A DNA stretch of 64,000 nucleotides, taken from positions 1 to 64,000 of the forward strand of contig NZ_JANQVQ010000331.1 of NCBI RefSeq assembly GCF_030730205.1, read 5' to 3'. This stretch comes from Paraglaciecola sp. GTDB lineage: Bacteria > Pseudomonadota > Gammaproteobacteria > Enterobacterales > Alteromonadaceae. Position numbers and translations under genes: made by a program. The notes below the pieces were generated by a model. The model did not search any database. It was not told the origin of the DNA and saw only the letters and a program-made list of their open reading frames with translations. Below are positions 45,631 to 56,134 of this stretch, one piece after another (the first letter of the stretch is position 1; every line of letters starts with the position of its first letter).

Positions 45631-48089
45631 CAGGATAAATTCATTTTCTTTTTAGTGGTGGTGGTCGCAGGAGAACTAGCTGGCTCGTCTGGCCAGAAAT
45701 GACGAGGATAACGACCTTTCATTTCTTTTTGAACCTGTTTGTAACTTCCTTGCCAAAAACCCACTAAATCTTGGGTTGTTTGCAAGGGCCGATGTGCCGG
45801 TGAGAGTATTTCTAAGGTTATCGGGATCAGACCTCGCGCCACTTTTGGGTGTTGTTGCAAGCCATACAGTTCTTGCATACGCACGGCGAGTGTCACCTCT
45901 GAATTTTCACCATACGACAAAGGATGATGACGACCACTTGGCAACATTAACTGGGCTGGTAATAATTGCTCAATAGTTTGCCACTGTTGCCAATCAAATT
46001 GATTTTTAAGCAAGGCATAAAAGTCAACCTTAGTTAATTGCGCCCAGGTGGTGAGTTGCTCAATAAACGGCAGCAGCCAGGTGTCTAGATCAGATAATAG
46101 TGCCGAATTAGACATATCTGGTAAGGGCTCTTGCGGTAACAAACGTTGAGCAAGAGCGACTTTGTGCTGCAGGGATAAACACGCCTCGTTGAAACCAAGC
46201 GCTGCAATACCGCGATCTTCAATAATAGTCCGCCAAATTTGTTGTATTTGCTCCGCTGAGGGTTTCGCTAAATTGTCTTTTTGCAGGACTATTTTCCCTA
46301 TTCTGACTTCTCGAACTGCAGAAATTCTTTCAGCCGATTTATCCCAACTGAGTACGTCTTTACGTTCAATTGTTTCAGCAAAAATAGCCATCACTAAATT
46401 GGTACTCAAAGGTTCTGCATAGCGAATTTGCGCGTCATCTTTTTGCTGGTCGGTGATCATCATATTGGCCACAATGAGCCACTCAGCGCCAACCAGAGAG
46501 TCATCTGCTTGTAATTTTACGCCAGAGCCTGAGGCTAACAAGTAACGATCGTTTTGCCGACGCTTGGCCAGCCATTGAGGAAAAGCAAAGGACAATATTA
46601 AAGACACATCCTCTAAAGGCCATATCGACAATGTAATCTTGAACTTTTTATGCCATTGATGAATTTGCTGCCATACAACATGCTGTTTATTTGCCAGTAA
46701 AAAATTAAGACGTGCACTGAACTGTGCGCCTGCTTGTAAGCCCAAGGGATCTTTGTGTTCGAGTAAGGATGCAATAGCACAGGCTAAGCTTAAATGGGCA
46801 TCACTTTTAACGGCACTTTTTAATAGCATATTGGCCATACTCGGATGACAGCCAATTTGATGCGCTTGGCGTCCTTTTTCAGTGAGCTTTAGTTGCTCAT
46901 CAACAAACCCTAAACTCTGTAATAACGCCTGTGCCTGCTGTATTTGCGCCACGCTAGGATAGTCTAATAAGGTGAGTTGTCTGATATCCGTACCCCACAC
47001 AGCCACTTCTAAAACAAACGAAGCCATATCACTTTGCAAGATTTCAGGGCTCGATTGTTGACTTAGGCGTTGCTGCTGCTCTTGACTCCATAAACGATAA
47101 CATACCCCTGGACCCAGTCGTCCCGCTCGCCCAGCACGCTGCGTGGCGGAGGCTTGAGAGATTTTTTGCAAAGATAACTGACTGATCCCTCGGTTTAAAT
47201 GAAAAACAGCACGTTTTTCAATGCCACTATCAATAACGACCTCGATGCCTTCAATAGTTAAACTGGTTTCAGCAATATTGGTTGCTAATACAATTTTACG
47301 TTTACCCGCGGGACTGGGTTGTAACGCTCGTTGTTGCTGCTGACTACTAAGATCACCATACAAGCTATGAATTTCAACCTGCTCAGCAAAGCGCAGTATT
47401 AAACCTTGAGCCACTCGTTTTATGTCTGCAATACCCGGTAGAAATACTAGGACATCTTTTTGATGTTTCGGGAACACCTCTGTGACTAATTTAGTTACTT
47501 TGTCAGCCAAGGATGTTTTGCCAGTGTCAGGGCGATAATGAAGGTCAACCGGAAAGCTTCTACCGAGTGATTCTAATACCCGTGCGTCAGGTAATATTTG
47601 TTGTAAAGCAGTGACATCCATAGTGGCAGACATTACTAACAAGCGTAAATCTTCCCTCAGACCTTGTTGTACCTCTAAACAGAGTGCCAACGAAAAATCA
47701 GCATGCACACTACGCTCATGAAATTCATCAAAAATGATTAACGCTACTTCTGGTAAGTCAGGTTCGTGTTGAAGCATCCGAGTAAGTATGCCTTCAGTAA
47801 CAATTTCAAGCTTGGTGTTAGCACTTACTTTTACTTCACCTTTTATTCTATAGCCAATGGTTTGACCCACTTGCTCATTTAGTTGTTCTGCTAAGAACTG
47901 TGCAATGTTTCGTACCGCAATACGTCTGGGTTGGAGCATAATGATTTTTTGGTCTGCAAATAACGCTGAACGCAACAAACTCAAGGGCAATTCGGTTGAC
48001 TTACCTGCACCAGGCGGCGCAACAACAATAGCATTGCCCCGTGTAAGTTGAATATGCAACTGCGGCAAAATGGACGTAATAGGTAACAA
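45630..48089 (-). CDS. hrpB: ATP-dependent helicase HrpB
   Basis: The 819-residue DEAH-box helicase has Walker A in PPGAGKSTELPL near 25-36, DEFHERS as the DEAH-like box near 119, SAT near 153, TNIAETSLTIEGI and the QRAGRAGR motif VI near 320, followed by the HrpB-specific C-terminal region. The start is a TTG at 48089. Cellular role is unclear even in E. coli. Confidence 0.93.
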   Translation of the reverse strand: MLPITSILPQLHIQLTRGNAIVVAPPGAGKSTELPLSLLRSALFADQKIIMLQPRRIAVRNIAQFLAEQLNEQVGQTIGYRIKGEVKVSANTKLEIVTEGILTRMLQHEPDLPEVALIIFDEFHERSVHADFSLALCLEVQQGLREDLRLLVMSATMDVTALQQILPDARVLESLGRSFPVDLHYRPDTGKTSLADKVTKLVTEVFPKHQKDVLVFLPGIADIKRVAQGLILRFAEQVEIHSLYGDLSSQQQQRALQPSPAGKRKIVLATNIAETSLTIEGIEVVIDSGIEKRAVFHLNRGISQLSLQKISQASATQRAGRAGRLGPGVCYRLWSQEQQQRLSQQSSPEILQSDMASFVLEVAVWGTDIRQLTLLDYPSVAQIQQAQALLQSLGFVDEQLKLTEKGRQAHQIGCHPSMANMLLKSAVKSDAHLSLACAIASLLEHKDPLGLQAGAQFSARLNFLLANKQHVVWQQIHQWHKKFKITLSIWPLEDVSLILSFAFPQWLAKRRQNDRYLLASGSGVKLQADDSLVGAEWLIVANMMITDQQKDDAQIRYAEPLSTNLVMAIFAETIERKDVLSWDKSAERISAVREVRIGKIVLQKDNLAKPSAEQIQQIWRTIIEDRGIAALGFNEACLSLQHKVALAQRLLPQEPLPDMSNSALLSDLDTWLLPFIEQLTTWAQLTKVDFYALLKNQFDWQQWQTIEQLLPAQLMLPSGRHHPLSYGENSEVTLAVRMQELYGLQQHPKVARGLIPITLEILSPAHRPLQTTQDLVGFWQGSYKQVQKEMKGRYPRHFWPDEPASSPATTTTKKKMNLS

Positions 48090-48160
48090 ATAGAATCTCG
48101 TTGAACTATAAAGTAAGTGGGGTAAGCTAGCCCTATGATAACAAAATATTGGTAAACCGT

Positions 48161-48703
48161 ATGCGTGCTTTTTTAGGACTTGAGCCTGATGTATCCACTA
48201 AACTTGCTATCGACAATTGGCGCACCACATCCCTTCCCCCCTATCCAACTGCAGTACCTGCCGCAAATTTCCACGTGACTTTAGCGTTTTTAGGCACCAT
48301 CAACCTTGAACAACAAGACAAACTACAACAACAAATTGCGGTGATGGAAGATATTTCAGAATTTAGTGTGAATCTCGATATAGCAGGCTACTGGGCTAAA
48401 CCCAAAGCCTTCTGGATTGGCTGCTCAAACCATGCTTCAGCGCATCTGCAATTAGTAAAAAAGCTCACTACTGCAGCCCACAGTGCCGATATTGCTACGC
48501 AAAAAAATGCTTATCAAGCCCATGTAACGCTAATCAGAAAATGTACTGAAAATCCCCCAGCACCACTGGTCACACCTAATTTTACGTGGCGTTCGCAAGC
48601 GTTTCACCTATACGAATCACTTTCAACCGCGAAAGGCGTAGTGTATGCCATCAGACAGTCATGGCCCTTAATGCCTGAGTTAGCTGTGCGTAAAAGAATA
48701 TAA
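48161..48703 (+). CDS. thpR: RNA 2',3'-cyclic phosphodiesterase
   Basis: The 2H-family enzyme opens 2',3'-cyclic phosphates in RNA. I choose the ATG at 48161 (180 residues, MRAFLGLEP), as in ThpR/LigT proteins; a TTG at 48149 is in frame. The two catalytic HxTx motifs are HVTLAFLG near 50 and HVTLIRK near 131. Divergent from hrpB. Confidence 0.92.
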   Translation: MRAFLGLEPDVSTKLAIDNWRTTSLPPYPTAVPAANFHVTLAFLGTINLEQQDKLQQQIAVMEDISEFSVNLDIAGYWAKPKAFWIGCSNHASAHLQLVKKLTTAAHSADIATQKNAYQAHVTLIRKCTENPPAPLVTPNFTWRSQAFHLYESLSTAKGVVYAIRQSWPLMPELAVRKRI

Positions 48704-48932
48704 TCACTGTCTGTGAGCGCATCATTCAAGCGAGTGATGCCGATAGAAAGACAACAAATCTTAGACTTAATCTTATCGGCAAATGAAGAAGACTAAAAAT
48801 GAAGCGATTTACGAGCTATTTTGTGCAACTAACATTAAATGCTTCTTCTTTAGTCTTTTTCATTCTTTACCCACGGCTGAATGTAGGGTCAAATTGGTGT
48901 ATCTACGACAAGTTTCAGTTCTGAGAATGTAA

Positions 48933-49787
48933 ATGCAGCAAACCTTTAGATTAGTCATCGATTGTCCTGATCAAGTTGGCTTAGTAGCGAACGTGAGTCA
49001 GTTTTTAGCTTCACACAATGCCACGATTGTGGAAGCCAATCATCATACGGACTTACAAACTGGACGCTTTTTTATGCGTCATGAAATTCGTGCTGATTCT
49101 GTCAGTATGAGTATTGAAAAAATAAAGCTGGCTTTTGCGCCAATTGCTGAACAATTTTCAATGAATTGGAAATTAAGCGATTCGATGCAAAAACAAAAAG
49201 TGGTTATGTTAGCTAGCCATGAATCACATTGTTTGATGGATATATTACACCGCTGGCATAGCGGTGAGTTGTATTGCGATATACCCTGCATCATCGCGAA
49301 TCACCCTCAAATGAAACAATTTGCCGATTGGCATAACATTCCTTTTCATTGGGTTGATTTTAAAGACCAATCCAAAGAGCAAGCCTTTGCCGAGATTGAA
49401 AGATTAATTGTTGCTTATCAGGCTGACTTAACGGTATTAGCCCGATTTATGCAGATCATTCCCGATCATCTTTGCCAAAAGTTAGCGGGTAAAGCAATTA
49501 ATATTCATCATAGCTTTTTACCCTCATTTGCGGGAGCCAAGCCTTACCAACAAGCTTATGACCGGGGGGTAAAACTGATTGGTGCAACATGCCATTATGT
49601 GACTAGCGATCTCGATGAAGGACCAATTATTGAGCAAGAAGTGATGCGAATTAGCCACAGCGATAGTTCAGCTGATATGGTTAGAAAAGGGAAAAATTGT
49701 GAAAAAACGGCCTTAGCTAATGGTCTTCGTTATCATCTAGAAGACCGTGTTATCATTCACAAACACAAAACAGTTGTGTTTGCTTAA
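48933..49787 (+). CDS. purU: Formyltetrahydrofolate deformylase
   Basis: The enzyme releases formate from 10-formyl-THF for purine synthesis and balances one-carbon units. The 284-residue protein has an N-terminal ACT domain (VIDCPDQVGLVANVSQFL) and a formyltransferase domain with the AINIHHSFLPSFAGAKPYQQAY motif and a catalytic Asp in SDLDEGPIIEQ. Its stop overlaps the next start by one base. Confidence 0.95.
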   Translation: MQQTFRLVIDCPDQVGLVANVSQFLASHNATIVEANHHTDLQTGRFFMRHEIRADSVSMSIEKIKLAFAPIAEQFSMNWKLSDSMQKQKVVMLASHESHCLMDILHRWHSGELYCDIPCIIANHPQMKQFADWHNIPFHWVDFKDQSKEQAFAEIERLIVAYQADLTVLARFMQIIPDHLCQKLAGKAINIHHSFLPSFAGAKPYQQAYDRGVKLIGATCHYVTSDLDEGPIIEQEVMRISHSDSSADMVRKGKNCEKTALANGLRYHLEDRVIIHKHKTVVFA

Positions 49788-50395
49788 TGTCCTTATTTTT
49801 AATTCGTCACGGTGAAACAAACAGTAACCGTGACAAAATTATCCAAACGCCTGACACAGAACTGTCAGATCTGGGACATCAACAAGCTTATAAATTAGCC
49901 CAGCGCTTTAATATGAATGACGTTGAACATATCTTGTGTAGCGATTACTTGCGCACTAAGCAAACGGCTTCTCCCTTGATTGAGGCGCTAGGTTGCAAGA
50001 TAAGTTACAGTTCTCTTCTACGAGAGCGAAACTTTGGTGATATTAGAGGCTTATCTTACGATGAGGTTGGTCATGATTTTCATCAAACTGACTATCGACC
50101 GGTAAATGGGGAAAGTATCGAGCAGTTCAGCGAACGCACTACTCAAGCTTGGCATTATATTTGTGAACAAAGTCTTAACGCTAAGGGGCATATTCTGGTT
50201 ATAACCCACGGTCTGGTGCTTAGAGAACTCGTTAAACATCAACTCGACTTAACATTGCATCCCAATTGGCGTATGGCTGAATACGCCAATACCAGTATAA
50301 TTGAAGTTGATCTGAAGGATTTAAAAACCGTTTATTTACTCTGTGATACCGAGCATTTGAATAATGAAGAGATAAATCAAGGGGGAGTCGTTTAA
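49787..50395 (+). CDS. Histidine phosphatase family protein
   Basis: The 202-residue protein has the RHG phosphohistidine motif (LIRHGETNSNRDK near 6-18), an acidic residue in LLRERNFGDIRG near 80, and the second His in VITHGLVLREL near 142. It could be a broad-specificity phosphatase or phosphoglycerate-mutase-like enzyme. The overlap with purU shows cotranslation; a direct link to folate metabolism is possible but unproven. Confidence 0.88.
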   Translation: MSLFLIRHGETNSNRDKIIQTPDTELSDLGHQQAYKLAQRFNMNDVEHILCSDYLRTKQTASPLIEALGCKISYSSLLRERNFGDIRGLSYDEVGHDFHQTDYRPVNGESIEQFSERTTQAWHYICEQSLNAKGHILVITHGLVLRELVKHQLDLTLHPNWRMAEYANTSIIEVDLKDLKTVYLLCDTEHLNNEEINQGGVV

Positions 50396-50421
50396 ATTCC
50401 TAAGTAAACACTTCACTCCGA

Positions 50422-51015
50422 CTAAAAAGACCCATTATAAGACAACGTGAGCTTGTTATCAGCGAGTCCTCTTTCAAACCAGTTTCCGTACGACTGATTT
50501 GTCTGCCACTTTTTACTAGATACCATCAATTCCCAATAGTGGCCTTCTTCTATTCCGTGAATACGAGATGAAGCAAGCCATTCCTGACTACTAGGTAAAT
50601 CAAATTCGAGCCCTTGGGTTGTTTTAAATTTAACGTCAGACTGGCTGACCATACCAAAGCCAAGGCTCAGTCGTTCAGATACTTGATAACGTGGCACTAA
50701 AGAAAGTTCGTAGACTGATACTTTTTGGCTAAATACGCCCCACTGAAGTTGACCTTTCGAATATCCGAGAGACGTTTCAATAGAAAATTGCGGATTAATA
50801 GGCTGAGTGATGCGCATTTGGTAATCACGGTGTTTGCAGCCTGAAAACTTTAAGCCATCTGAGGCTACATCGAACATGGTATCCTCAGGCAAGGCGTCCA
50901 CAACCCACTTAACCGAACGGGTAAGCAATGAATTCTCAGCCAAGCAAGAAAAACTCGATATGAAAATAATTGTAAACAGAATACTTTTCACTGAGATGAC
51001 CACAAAAAACAACAT
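50422..51015 (-). CDS. Probable outer membrane beta-barrel protein
   Basis: The 197-residue protein has a signal peptide (about 1-27; an alternative GTG at 50991 also leaves a good signal). The rest has alternating hydrophobic strands, e.g. FSIETSLGYSKGQLQWGVF and LSLGFGMVSQSD, and ends in aromatic Phe, as many outer membrane barrels do. No family is recognised. Convergent with the phosphatase gene. Confidence 0.6.
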   Translation of the reverse strand: MLFFVVISVKSILFTIIFISSFSCLAENSLLTRSVKWVVDALPEDTMFDVASDGLKFSGCKHRDYQMRITQPINPQFSIETSLGYSKGQLQWGVFSQKVSVYELSLVPRYQVSERLSLGFGMVSQSDVKFKTTQGLEFDLPSSQEWLASSRIHGIEEGHYWELMVSSKKWQTNQSYGNWFERGLADNKLTLSYNGSF

Positions 51016-51192
51016 GACGCTAGTGTAGCTGTTGTAGAATTTTTAAACGTATTACCGATGGCCAATAGGTATTTGATAAAATACCTTTATTTAATGAATG
51101 GTGACAAATGATTATTTATTACATTTTTATGCTGCAATTCACAAATTAAGCCTTTAATCTGTCAAGCAAATACACATCTTACTATCCACTGC

Positions 51193-51765
51193 ATGTATAA
51201 AAAACATTTAGGTTTCGCCTTTAATATATTGTCTTTAGGCTTATTTTTCCCCGGTATATTACTCACTATGTTTATGCTTGATATGAGTATGCTCGTTGAT
51301 CTCAGCGGTTCTAGTTTGTCTTCAGCCCTCGTGAATAAAGAGTTATCAATCATAGATACTATTCAAGAATTGTGGCAAGACGATAGAATACTCGTGGCTA
51401 GTCTAATTTTTATGTTTACGGTTTGTATTCCGCTCTTAAAGACCATGGTGATGACTGTGGCTTATTTTACTAAAAACCTGATTATGGAACGTCGTTTAGT
51501 TAACTTTGTTAATAACATCAGTAAGTGGTCAATGGCTGACGTCTTCGTAGTGGCAGTTTTTTTAGCTATTTTGTCTACTAACCATGCAGACACCGTGAAT
51601 ACCCAACAACTTTCAATATTTGGCTTTAAAATAGTATTTGAAGTCAGTACACAAACATTTTCAGCTGCTGGGGAAGGCTTCTATTATTTCACAGCCTACT
51701 GTTTTTTATCCATGTTGGGGACCCAGTTTGCGTCGTCCTATATTCAAAGCAAACAGTGTAGATAG
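51193..51765 (+). CDS. PqiA family membrane protein (single domain)
   Basis: The 190-residue protein has four membrane spans and the PqiA signature SKWSMADVFVVAVFLA near 112-127. It lacks a zinc ribbon and is half the length of PqiA, so it is a single PqiA module. Members act with MCE-type lipid-transport proteins, but no pqiB is nearby. Confidence 0.82.
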   Translation: MYKKHLGFAFNILSLGLFFPGILLTMFMLDMSMLVDLSGSSLSSALVNKELSIIDTIQELWQDDRILVASLIFMFTVCIPLLKTMVMTVAYFTKNLIMERRLVNFVNNISKWSMADVFVVAVFLAILSTNHADTVNTQQLSIFGFKIVFEVSTQTFSAAGEGFYYFTAYCFLSMLGTQFASSYIQSKQCR

Positions 51766-51770
51766 CGCTT

Positions 51771-52568
51771 TTATTCATAAGAGCTAAGTCTGTCTTGGTG
51801 ATTTGTGTAATGCAGTAGAATTCTTTGAATCTCGCCGTTTTGCTTTAAGGAATTTATCGCCTTATTTATATCAGGGACTAAATGACTGTATTCGGCCCTT
51901 AATCTCATCACCATATACCCCTGAGTATGAATACTTCCTAAACTGATAGGCACATGATGTTTAGCCGACCAATACCTAGCGGCGAATTGTTCCATAATCG
52001 CAACGTCGTAACGTTTTTTCGCCAAGCCTAAAATGACTTCACTTTCAGAACGAAAATCTACCCGTTTAAAATGCTCATCATCATAATAGTAATAACCTGA
52101 AACCGTGCCGACGGGTTTACCATAAGCAGAAGAAGCCTGTAAATACGACTTAGCATGTACGGGTAAACTGATAAAATATTCACTGATTTGAAATAAGGCA
52201 TCACTAAAAACAAATCGCTCCTTATCATCGGGAGATAACCAATCAGGATTTACAAAATCGAAGTCTAGTTCATCAGCATATAAGGCCTTCACGGCGCGCT
52301 TGGTCGGCATGTAAGAGTAGACAAAATCAATTTTTGCTCGCTGAAACAACAGAGGAGTGAGTTCGATAAAGATGCCTGGATTATTCGGATCGTCAGTAAT
52401 ATCAAATGGCACCCAGGTGCCCTCTATATCACGGTTTCCTCTTAACGTTTGAGAATGCTGTGCATGACAAAAAGGAGTGAGAATAATTATAATCAAACAC
52501 AGCCTTAGCAAGATATTTTTGACCTTTAGGGCTTGAGCCAGATTTCTTTTATTTTGAGATTGGCACAA
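51771..52568 (-). CDS. Periplasmic solute-binding protein, SBP family 3-like
   Basis: The 265-residue protein has a signal peptide (LRLCLIIIILTPFCHAQ) and a type-2 binding fold suggested by DIEGTWVPFDI, YADELDFDFVN near 100, GKPVGTVSGYYYYDD near 155 and KRYDVAIMEQFAARYW near 185. No ABC genes are nearby, so it may be a sensor-type protein. The start is a TTG at 52568; a TTG about 19 codons in is also plausible. The C-terminal part keeps a family-like repeated helix before the end. Confidence 0.7.
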   Translation of the reverse strand: MCQSQNKRNLAQALKVKNILLRLCLIIIILTPFCHAQHSQTLRGNRDIEGTWVPFDITDDPNNPGIFIELTPLLFQRAKIDFVYSYMPTKRAVKALYADELDFDFVNPDWLSPDDKERFVFSDALFQISEYFISLPVHAKSYLQASSAYGKPVGTVSGYYYYDDEHFKRVDFRSESEVILGLAKKRYDVAIMEQFAARYWSAKHHVPISLGSIHTQGYMVMRLRAEYSHLVPDINKAINSLKQNGEIQRILLHYTNHQDRLSSYE

Positions 52569-52729
52569 ATATAGACTAGAAATAAATGTCTCTTCTGAAT
52601 AACAATGTCATCGAAAAGTAACAGAAATAAGGACGCTTGCACAAGAGAAAATTTTTCAAGCAATCATCAAGACAAGTGTGGATTGATAGGCATTAAAATC
52701 AGCCACAGTGAAAACAACGACGCAAACAA

Positions 52730-52761
52730 AAAAGGCACAGTTCTCACGAACTGTGCCTTTT
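52730..52761 (-). terminator. Terminator of the S10 operon after rpsQ
   Basis: A perfect 14-base stem (AAAAGGCACAGTTC) with a TCAC loop and T runs on its outer side on the minus strand. It lies 19 bases after rpsQ, so the operon ends there. Confidence 0.9.
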
Positions 52762-52779
52762 AGCATTCAAAACTATCGC

Positions 52780-53034
52780 TTATTGAGCTTTAGTTACGAT
52801 TTCTACCAATGTCCAATTTTTGGATTTAGACAAAGGACGGCATTCACGTACTGTGACTACGTCGCCTTCGCTACATTGATTAGTTTCATCGTGAGCGTGT
52901 AGCTTAGTAGTACGCTTAATGAACTTCCCATAAATAGGGTGTTTTACTTTACGTTCTACCGCAACAGTAATGGTTTTATCCATTTTGTTGCTAACCACAC
53001 GACCTTGTACTGTACGAATAGTTTGTTCAGTCAT
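52780..53034 (-). CDS. rpsQ: 30S ribosomal protein S17
   Basis: The 84-residue protein binds 16S rRNA. The start [24 protein letters not shown] and the segment [22 protein letters not shown] are typical. Last gene of the S10 operon, overlapping rpmC by one base. In most relatives rplN of the spc operon follows soon; here a terminator and unrelated genes follow. Confidence 0.98.
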   Translation of the reverse strand: MTEQTIRTVQGRVVSNKMDKTITVAVERKVKHPIYGKFIKRTTKLHAHDETNQCSEGDVVTVRECRPLSKSKNWTLVEIVTKAQ

Positions 53035-53225
53035 TACGCATCAGCCTTTTCAGTCAGAATGGTTTTAACACGCGCAATATTACGACGCACTTTACGAAGA
53101 CCATCAGTTTTTTCAAGCTGACCAGTACTCGCTTGCATACGCAAGTTGAATTGTTCACGTAATAAACTTAAAAGTTCTGTGTTCAATTCTTCAACGCTTT
53201 TTTCTTTCAGTTCTGTCGCTTTCAT
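53034..53225 (-). CDS. rpmC: 50S ribosomal protein L29
   Basis: The 63-residue protein is a small alpha-helical 50S protein near the exit tunnel; [14 protein letters not shown] at the start and [15 protein letters not shown] are typical. Its ATG overlaps the rplP stop. Confidence 0.98.
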   Translation of the reverse strand: MKATELKEKSVEELNTELLSLLREQFNLRMQASTGQLEKTDGLRKVRRNIARVKTILTEKADA

Positions 53226-53635
53226 TACATCACCGTCCGAGTTACAAAGGTGGTTTTAAACGGCAGTTTCGCAGCTGCCAATTCAAATGCTTCGCGAGCT
53301 AATGCTTCTGGAACACCGTCCATTTCATATAACACACGACCAGGTTGAATTTGGCATACCCAGTACTCAACGCTACCTTTACCTTTACCTTGACGCACTT
53401 CGAGAGGCTTCTGAGTAATTGGTTTGTCAGGGAAAACCCGAATCCAGATTTTACCTTGACGTTTAACAGCACGAGTCATGGCACGACGAGCCGATTCGAT
53501 TTGGCGAGCAGTCATACGACCACGGCCAACTGCTTTAAGAGCGTAAGTTCCGAAACTTACGTTGCAACCAGTGGCTAAACCACGGTTACGACCCTTATGC
53601 ATTTTACGGAACTTCATACGTTTAGGTTGTAACAT
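53225..53635 (-). CDS. rplP: 50S ribosomal protein L16
   Basis: The 136-residue protein starts with [17 protein letters not shown] and has the [21 protein letters not shown] segment. Located 5 bases behind rpsC. Binds 23S rRNA near the A site. Confidence 0.98.
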   Translation of the reverse strand: MLQPKRMKFRKMHKGRNRGLATGCNVSFGTYALKAVGRGRMTARQIESARRAMTRAVKRQGKIWIRVFPDKPITQKPLEVRQGKGKGSVEYWVCQIQPGRVLYEMDGVPEALAREAFELAAAKLPFKTTFVTRTVM

Positions 53636-53640
53636 AATTA

Positions 53641-54348
53641 TTAGCCCTCACGCTTAGCAGTACGAGGCTTCTTCTTAGGTGCAGGGGCAGCAGCTGGCTG
53701 CTCATGAGTAAGAGGCATTCCGCCTAATACTTCACCTTTAAAGATCCATACTTTTACGCCAATGATACCGTAAGTAGTTAAAGCTTCTGACGTTGCATAG
53801 TCGATGTCGGCACGGAAAGTGTGTAATGGTACACGGCCTTCACGATACCATTCAGTACGTGCAATTTCAGCGCCGCCTAGACGACCGCTTACTTCAACTT
53901 TAATACCTTTGGCTCCAATTCGCATTGCGTTTTGAACCGCGCGCTTCATAGCACGACGGAACATAACACGGCGTTCTAACTGGCTTGCGATGCTATCAGC
54001 AACCAATTGGCCATCTAGTTCTGGCTTACGCACTTCAGCGATGTTGATCTGAGCTGGCACACCGGCTAACTTAGAAACATGCTTGCGGATCTTCTCAACG
54101 TCTTCACCTTTTTTACCGATAACTACACCTGGACGAGCAGTGTGAATAGTCACACGGATCGCTTTTGCAGGACGCTCGATAATGATTTTAGACAAAGAAG
54201 CCGCTTTAAGCGCTTTAGTCAGATACTGACGTACCTGATGGTCGTTAAAAAGGTTATTTGCATAATCTGCAGTATTCGCGTACCAGGTAGATGTCCATGG
54301 TTTGCTGATACCCAGGCGTATACCTGTAGGATGTACCTTCTGTCCCAT
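53641..54348 (-). CDS. rpsC: 30S ribosomal protein S3
   Basis: The 235-residue protein has the N-terminal [13 protein letters not shown], the KH-type [18 protein letters not shown] segment and the C-terminal [12 protein letters not shown]. The end is Ala-Pro-Lys rich, as is common in gammaproteobacteria. Confidence 0.98.
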   Translation of the reverse strand: MGQKVHPTGIRLGISKPWTSTWYANTADYANNLFNDHQVRQYLTKALKAASLSKIIIERPAKAIRVTIHTARPGVVIGKKGEDVEKIRKHVSKLAGVPAQINIAEVRKPELDGQLVADSIASQLERRVMFRRAMKRAVQNAMRIGAKGIKVEVSGRLGGAEIARTEWYREGRVPLHTFRADIDYATSEALTTYGIIGVKVWIFKGEVLGGMPLTHEQPAAAPAPKKKPRTAKREG

Positions 54349-54357
54349 TATCTTCTC

Positions 54358-54690
54358 CTAGTTATCAGACACAACAACAGTGATGTGACTGCTACGCTTA
54401 AATATACGATCAGCACGGCCTTTGGCTCTTGGCTTAATACGCTTCATAGTTGGACCTTCGTCAACGAAGATTTGTGAGACAGTCAATTCATCGATGTCTG
54501 CACCTTCGTTATGTTCGGCGTTCGCAATCGCTGATTCTAATACTTTTTTGATTAGATCGGCGCCTTTCTTCGGACTATAAGTCAAAAGTTCTAGTGCCTT
54601 TTCAACGTGTAAACCACGAATTTGATCTGCTACCAAGCGTGCTTTCTGAGCCGAAGTACGGGCATGACAATGTTTAGCTAAAGCTTGCAT
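54358..54690 (-). CDS. rplV: 50S ribosomal protein L22
   Basis: The 110-residue protein has the [11 protein letters not shown] and [24 protein letters not shown] segments; its long loop lines the peptide exit tunnel and is known to carry macrolide resistance changes, but nothing unusual is seen here. Confidence 0.98.
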   Translation of the reverse strand: MQALAKHCHARTSAQKARLVADQIRGLHVEKALELLTYSPKKGADLIKKVLESAIANAEHNEGADIDELTVSQIFVDEGPTMKRIKPRAKGRADRIFKRSSHITVVVSDN

Positions 54691-54701
54691 TTTTATCTCC
54701 C

Positions 54702-54977
54702 TTATCTCTTGGCTTTCTTATCCGCGACATGGCCGCGGTAAGTACGCGTTGGCGCAAATTCGCCCAACTTATGGCCGACCATTTCGTCAGAGACGAATAC
54801 TGGAACATGTTGGCGACCGTTATGGACCGCAATGGTCAACCCAATCATATCTGGGATGATCATAGAACGACGAGACCAAGTTTTGATTGGCTTCTTGTCG
54901 TTCTTTTCCACTGCAGCCTCAACCTTCTTCAACAAGTGTAGGTCTATGAAAGGACCCTTCTTGAGAGAACGTGGCAT
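54702..54977 (-). CDS. rpsS: 30S ribosomal protein S19
   Basis: The 91-residue protein shows [18 protein letters not shown] at the start and [16 protein letters not shown] near the end. It binds the 30S head with S13. Confidence 0.98.
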   Translation of the reverse strand: MPRSLKKGPFIDLHLLKKVEAAVEKNDKKPIKTWSRRSMIIPDMIGLTIAVHNGRQHVPVFVSDEMVGHKLGEFAPTRTYRGHVADKKAKR

Positions 54978-54992
54978 GGTGAATCCTCGCTA

Positions 54993-55817
54993 TTACTTAT
55001 TACGACGACGTACGATAAGTTTATCGGTACGCTTGTTACTACGTGTTTTCTTACCCTTAGTAGGAATACCCCAAGGTGTAACAGGATGACGGCCACCAGA
55101 GGTACGACCTTCACCACCACCATGTGGGTGATCTACAGGGTTCATGGCAACACCGCGCACTGTTGGGCGAACACCGCGCCAACGAGTTGCACCAGCTTTA
55201 CCAAGTGAACGTAGCATATGTTCTGCATTACCGATTTCACCTACGGTGGCACGGCAATCTGCCAATACTCGACGAACTTCACCAGAACGTAAACGAAGAG
55301 TTATATAACCTTCGGCACGAGCTAGAATTTGCGCGTAAGTACCTGCTGAACGAGCAATTTGTGCGCCTTTACCCGGCTTCATTTCAATGGCATGTACCGT
55401 AGTACCCACTGGCATGTTGCGCATTGGTAAAGTATTACCAGCTTTAATCGCTGCATCAGGACCAGATTGAATCTGATCACCGGCTTTTAAGCCTTTAGAC
55501 GCTAGGATATAACGACGCTCACCATCTGCATAAAGCACAAGTGCAATATTAGCAGAACGGTTAGGATCGTATTCTAAACGCTCAACAACAGCAGGAATGC
55601 CGTCTTTGTTACGTTTAAAATCGATTAAACGGTAATGCTGCTTGTGACCACCACCAATGTGACGCACGGTAATGCGACCATTGTTGTTACGACCACCAGA
55701 CTTGCTATTCTTTTCTAATAAAGGTGCATGAGGTGCGCCTTTATGTAAATCAGGGTTGGTTACCTGAACTACGTGACGACGACCAGGAGAAGTCGGTTTA
55801 GCTTTCAATAATGGCAT
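54993..55817 (-). CDS. rplB: 50S ribosomal protein L2
   Basis: The 274-residue protein includes [18 protein letters not shown], the conserved [20 protein letters not shown] loop at the peptidyl-transferase centre and the [16 protein letters not shown] end. Needed for subunit joining and peptide-bond formation. Confidence 0.99.
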   Translation of the reverse strand: MPLLKAKPTSPGRRHVVQVTNPDLHKGAPHAPLLEKNSKSGGRNNNGRITVRHIGGGHKQHYRLIDFKRNKDGIPAVVERLEYDPNRSANIALVLYADGERRYILASKGLKAGDQIQSGPDAAIKAGNTLPMRNMPVGTTVHAIEMKPGKGAQIARSAGTYAQILARAEGYITLRLRSGEVRRVLADCRATVGEIGNAEHMLRSLGKAGATRWRGVRPTVRGVAMNPVDHPHGGGEGRTSGGRHPVTPWGIPTKGKKTRSNKRTDKLIVRRRNK

Positions 55818-55831
55818 ATCTAATCCCCTTC

Positions 55832-56134
55832 TTACTCTGCGCCGCCAGTGAAGTCGATGTCTTGACCTTCTTTAAGCACGACGTAGGCTTTTTTCCAGTC
55901 TTTACGCTTACCAAAAGATGCACCGTGACGTTTAGTTTTTCCCTTAACGTTTAAGGTACGAACAGAGGCGACTTCAACTTCAAACATTTTTTCAACTGCT
56001 TGCTTGATTTCTTCTTTGTTCGAATCTTTGGCTACTTTAAGTACAACAGTGTTGTTCTTTTCAGCAGCTAGCGTAGCTTTTTCAGAAACATGTGGTGCTA
56101 ATAACACCTTAAGTAGACGCTCTTCATTGATCAT
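55832..56134 (-). CDS. rplW: 50S ribosomal protein L23
   Basis: The 100-residue protein lies at the exit tunnel, where trigger factor and SRP dock. [19 protein letters not shown] and [20 protein letters not shown] are characteristic. The ATG overlaps the rplD stop by four bases. Confidence 0.98.
   Translation of the reverse strand: MINEERLLKVLLAPHVSEKATLAAEKNNTVVLKVAKDSNKEEIKQAVEKMFEVEVASVRTLNVKGKTKRHGASFGKRKDWKKAYVVLKEGQDIDFTGGAE

Noticed and set aside
48737-48924. Two tiny frames (19 and 41 codons) between thpR and purU
   Set aside because: Neither has a ribosome site or recognisable similarity; too short to support from sequence alone.
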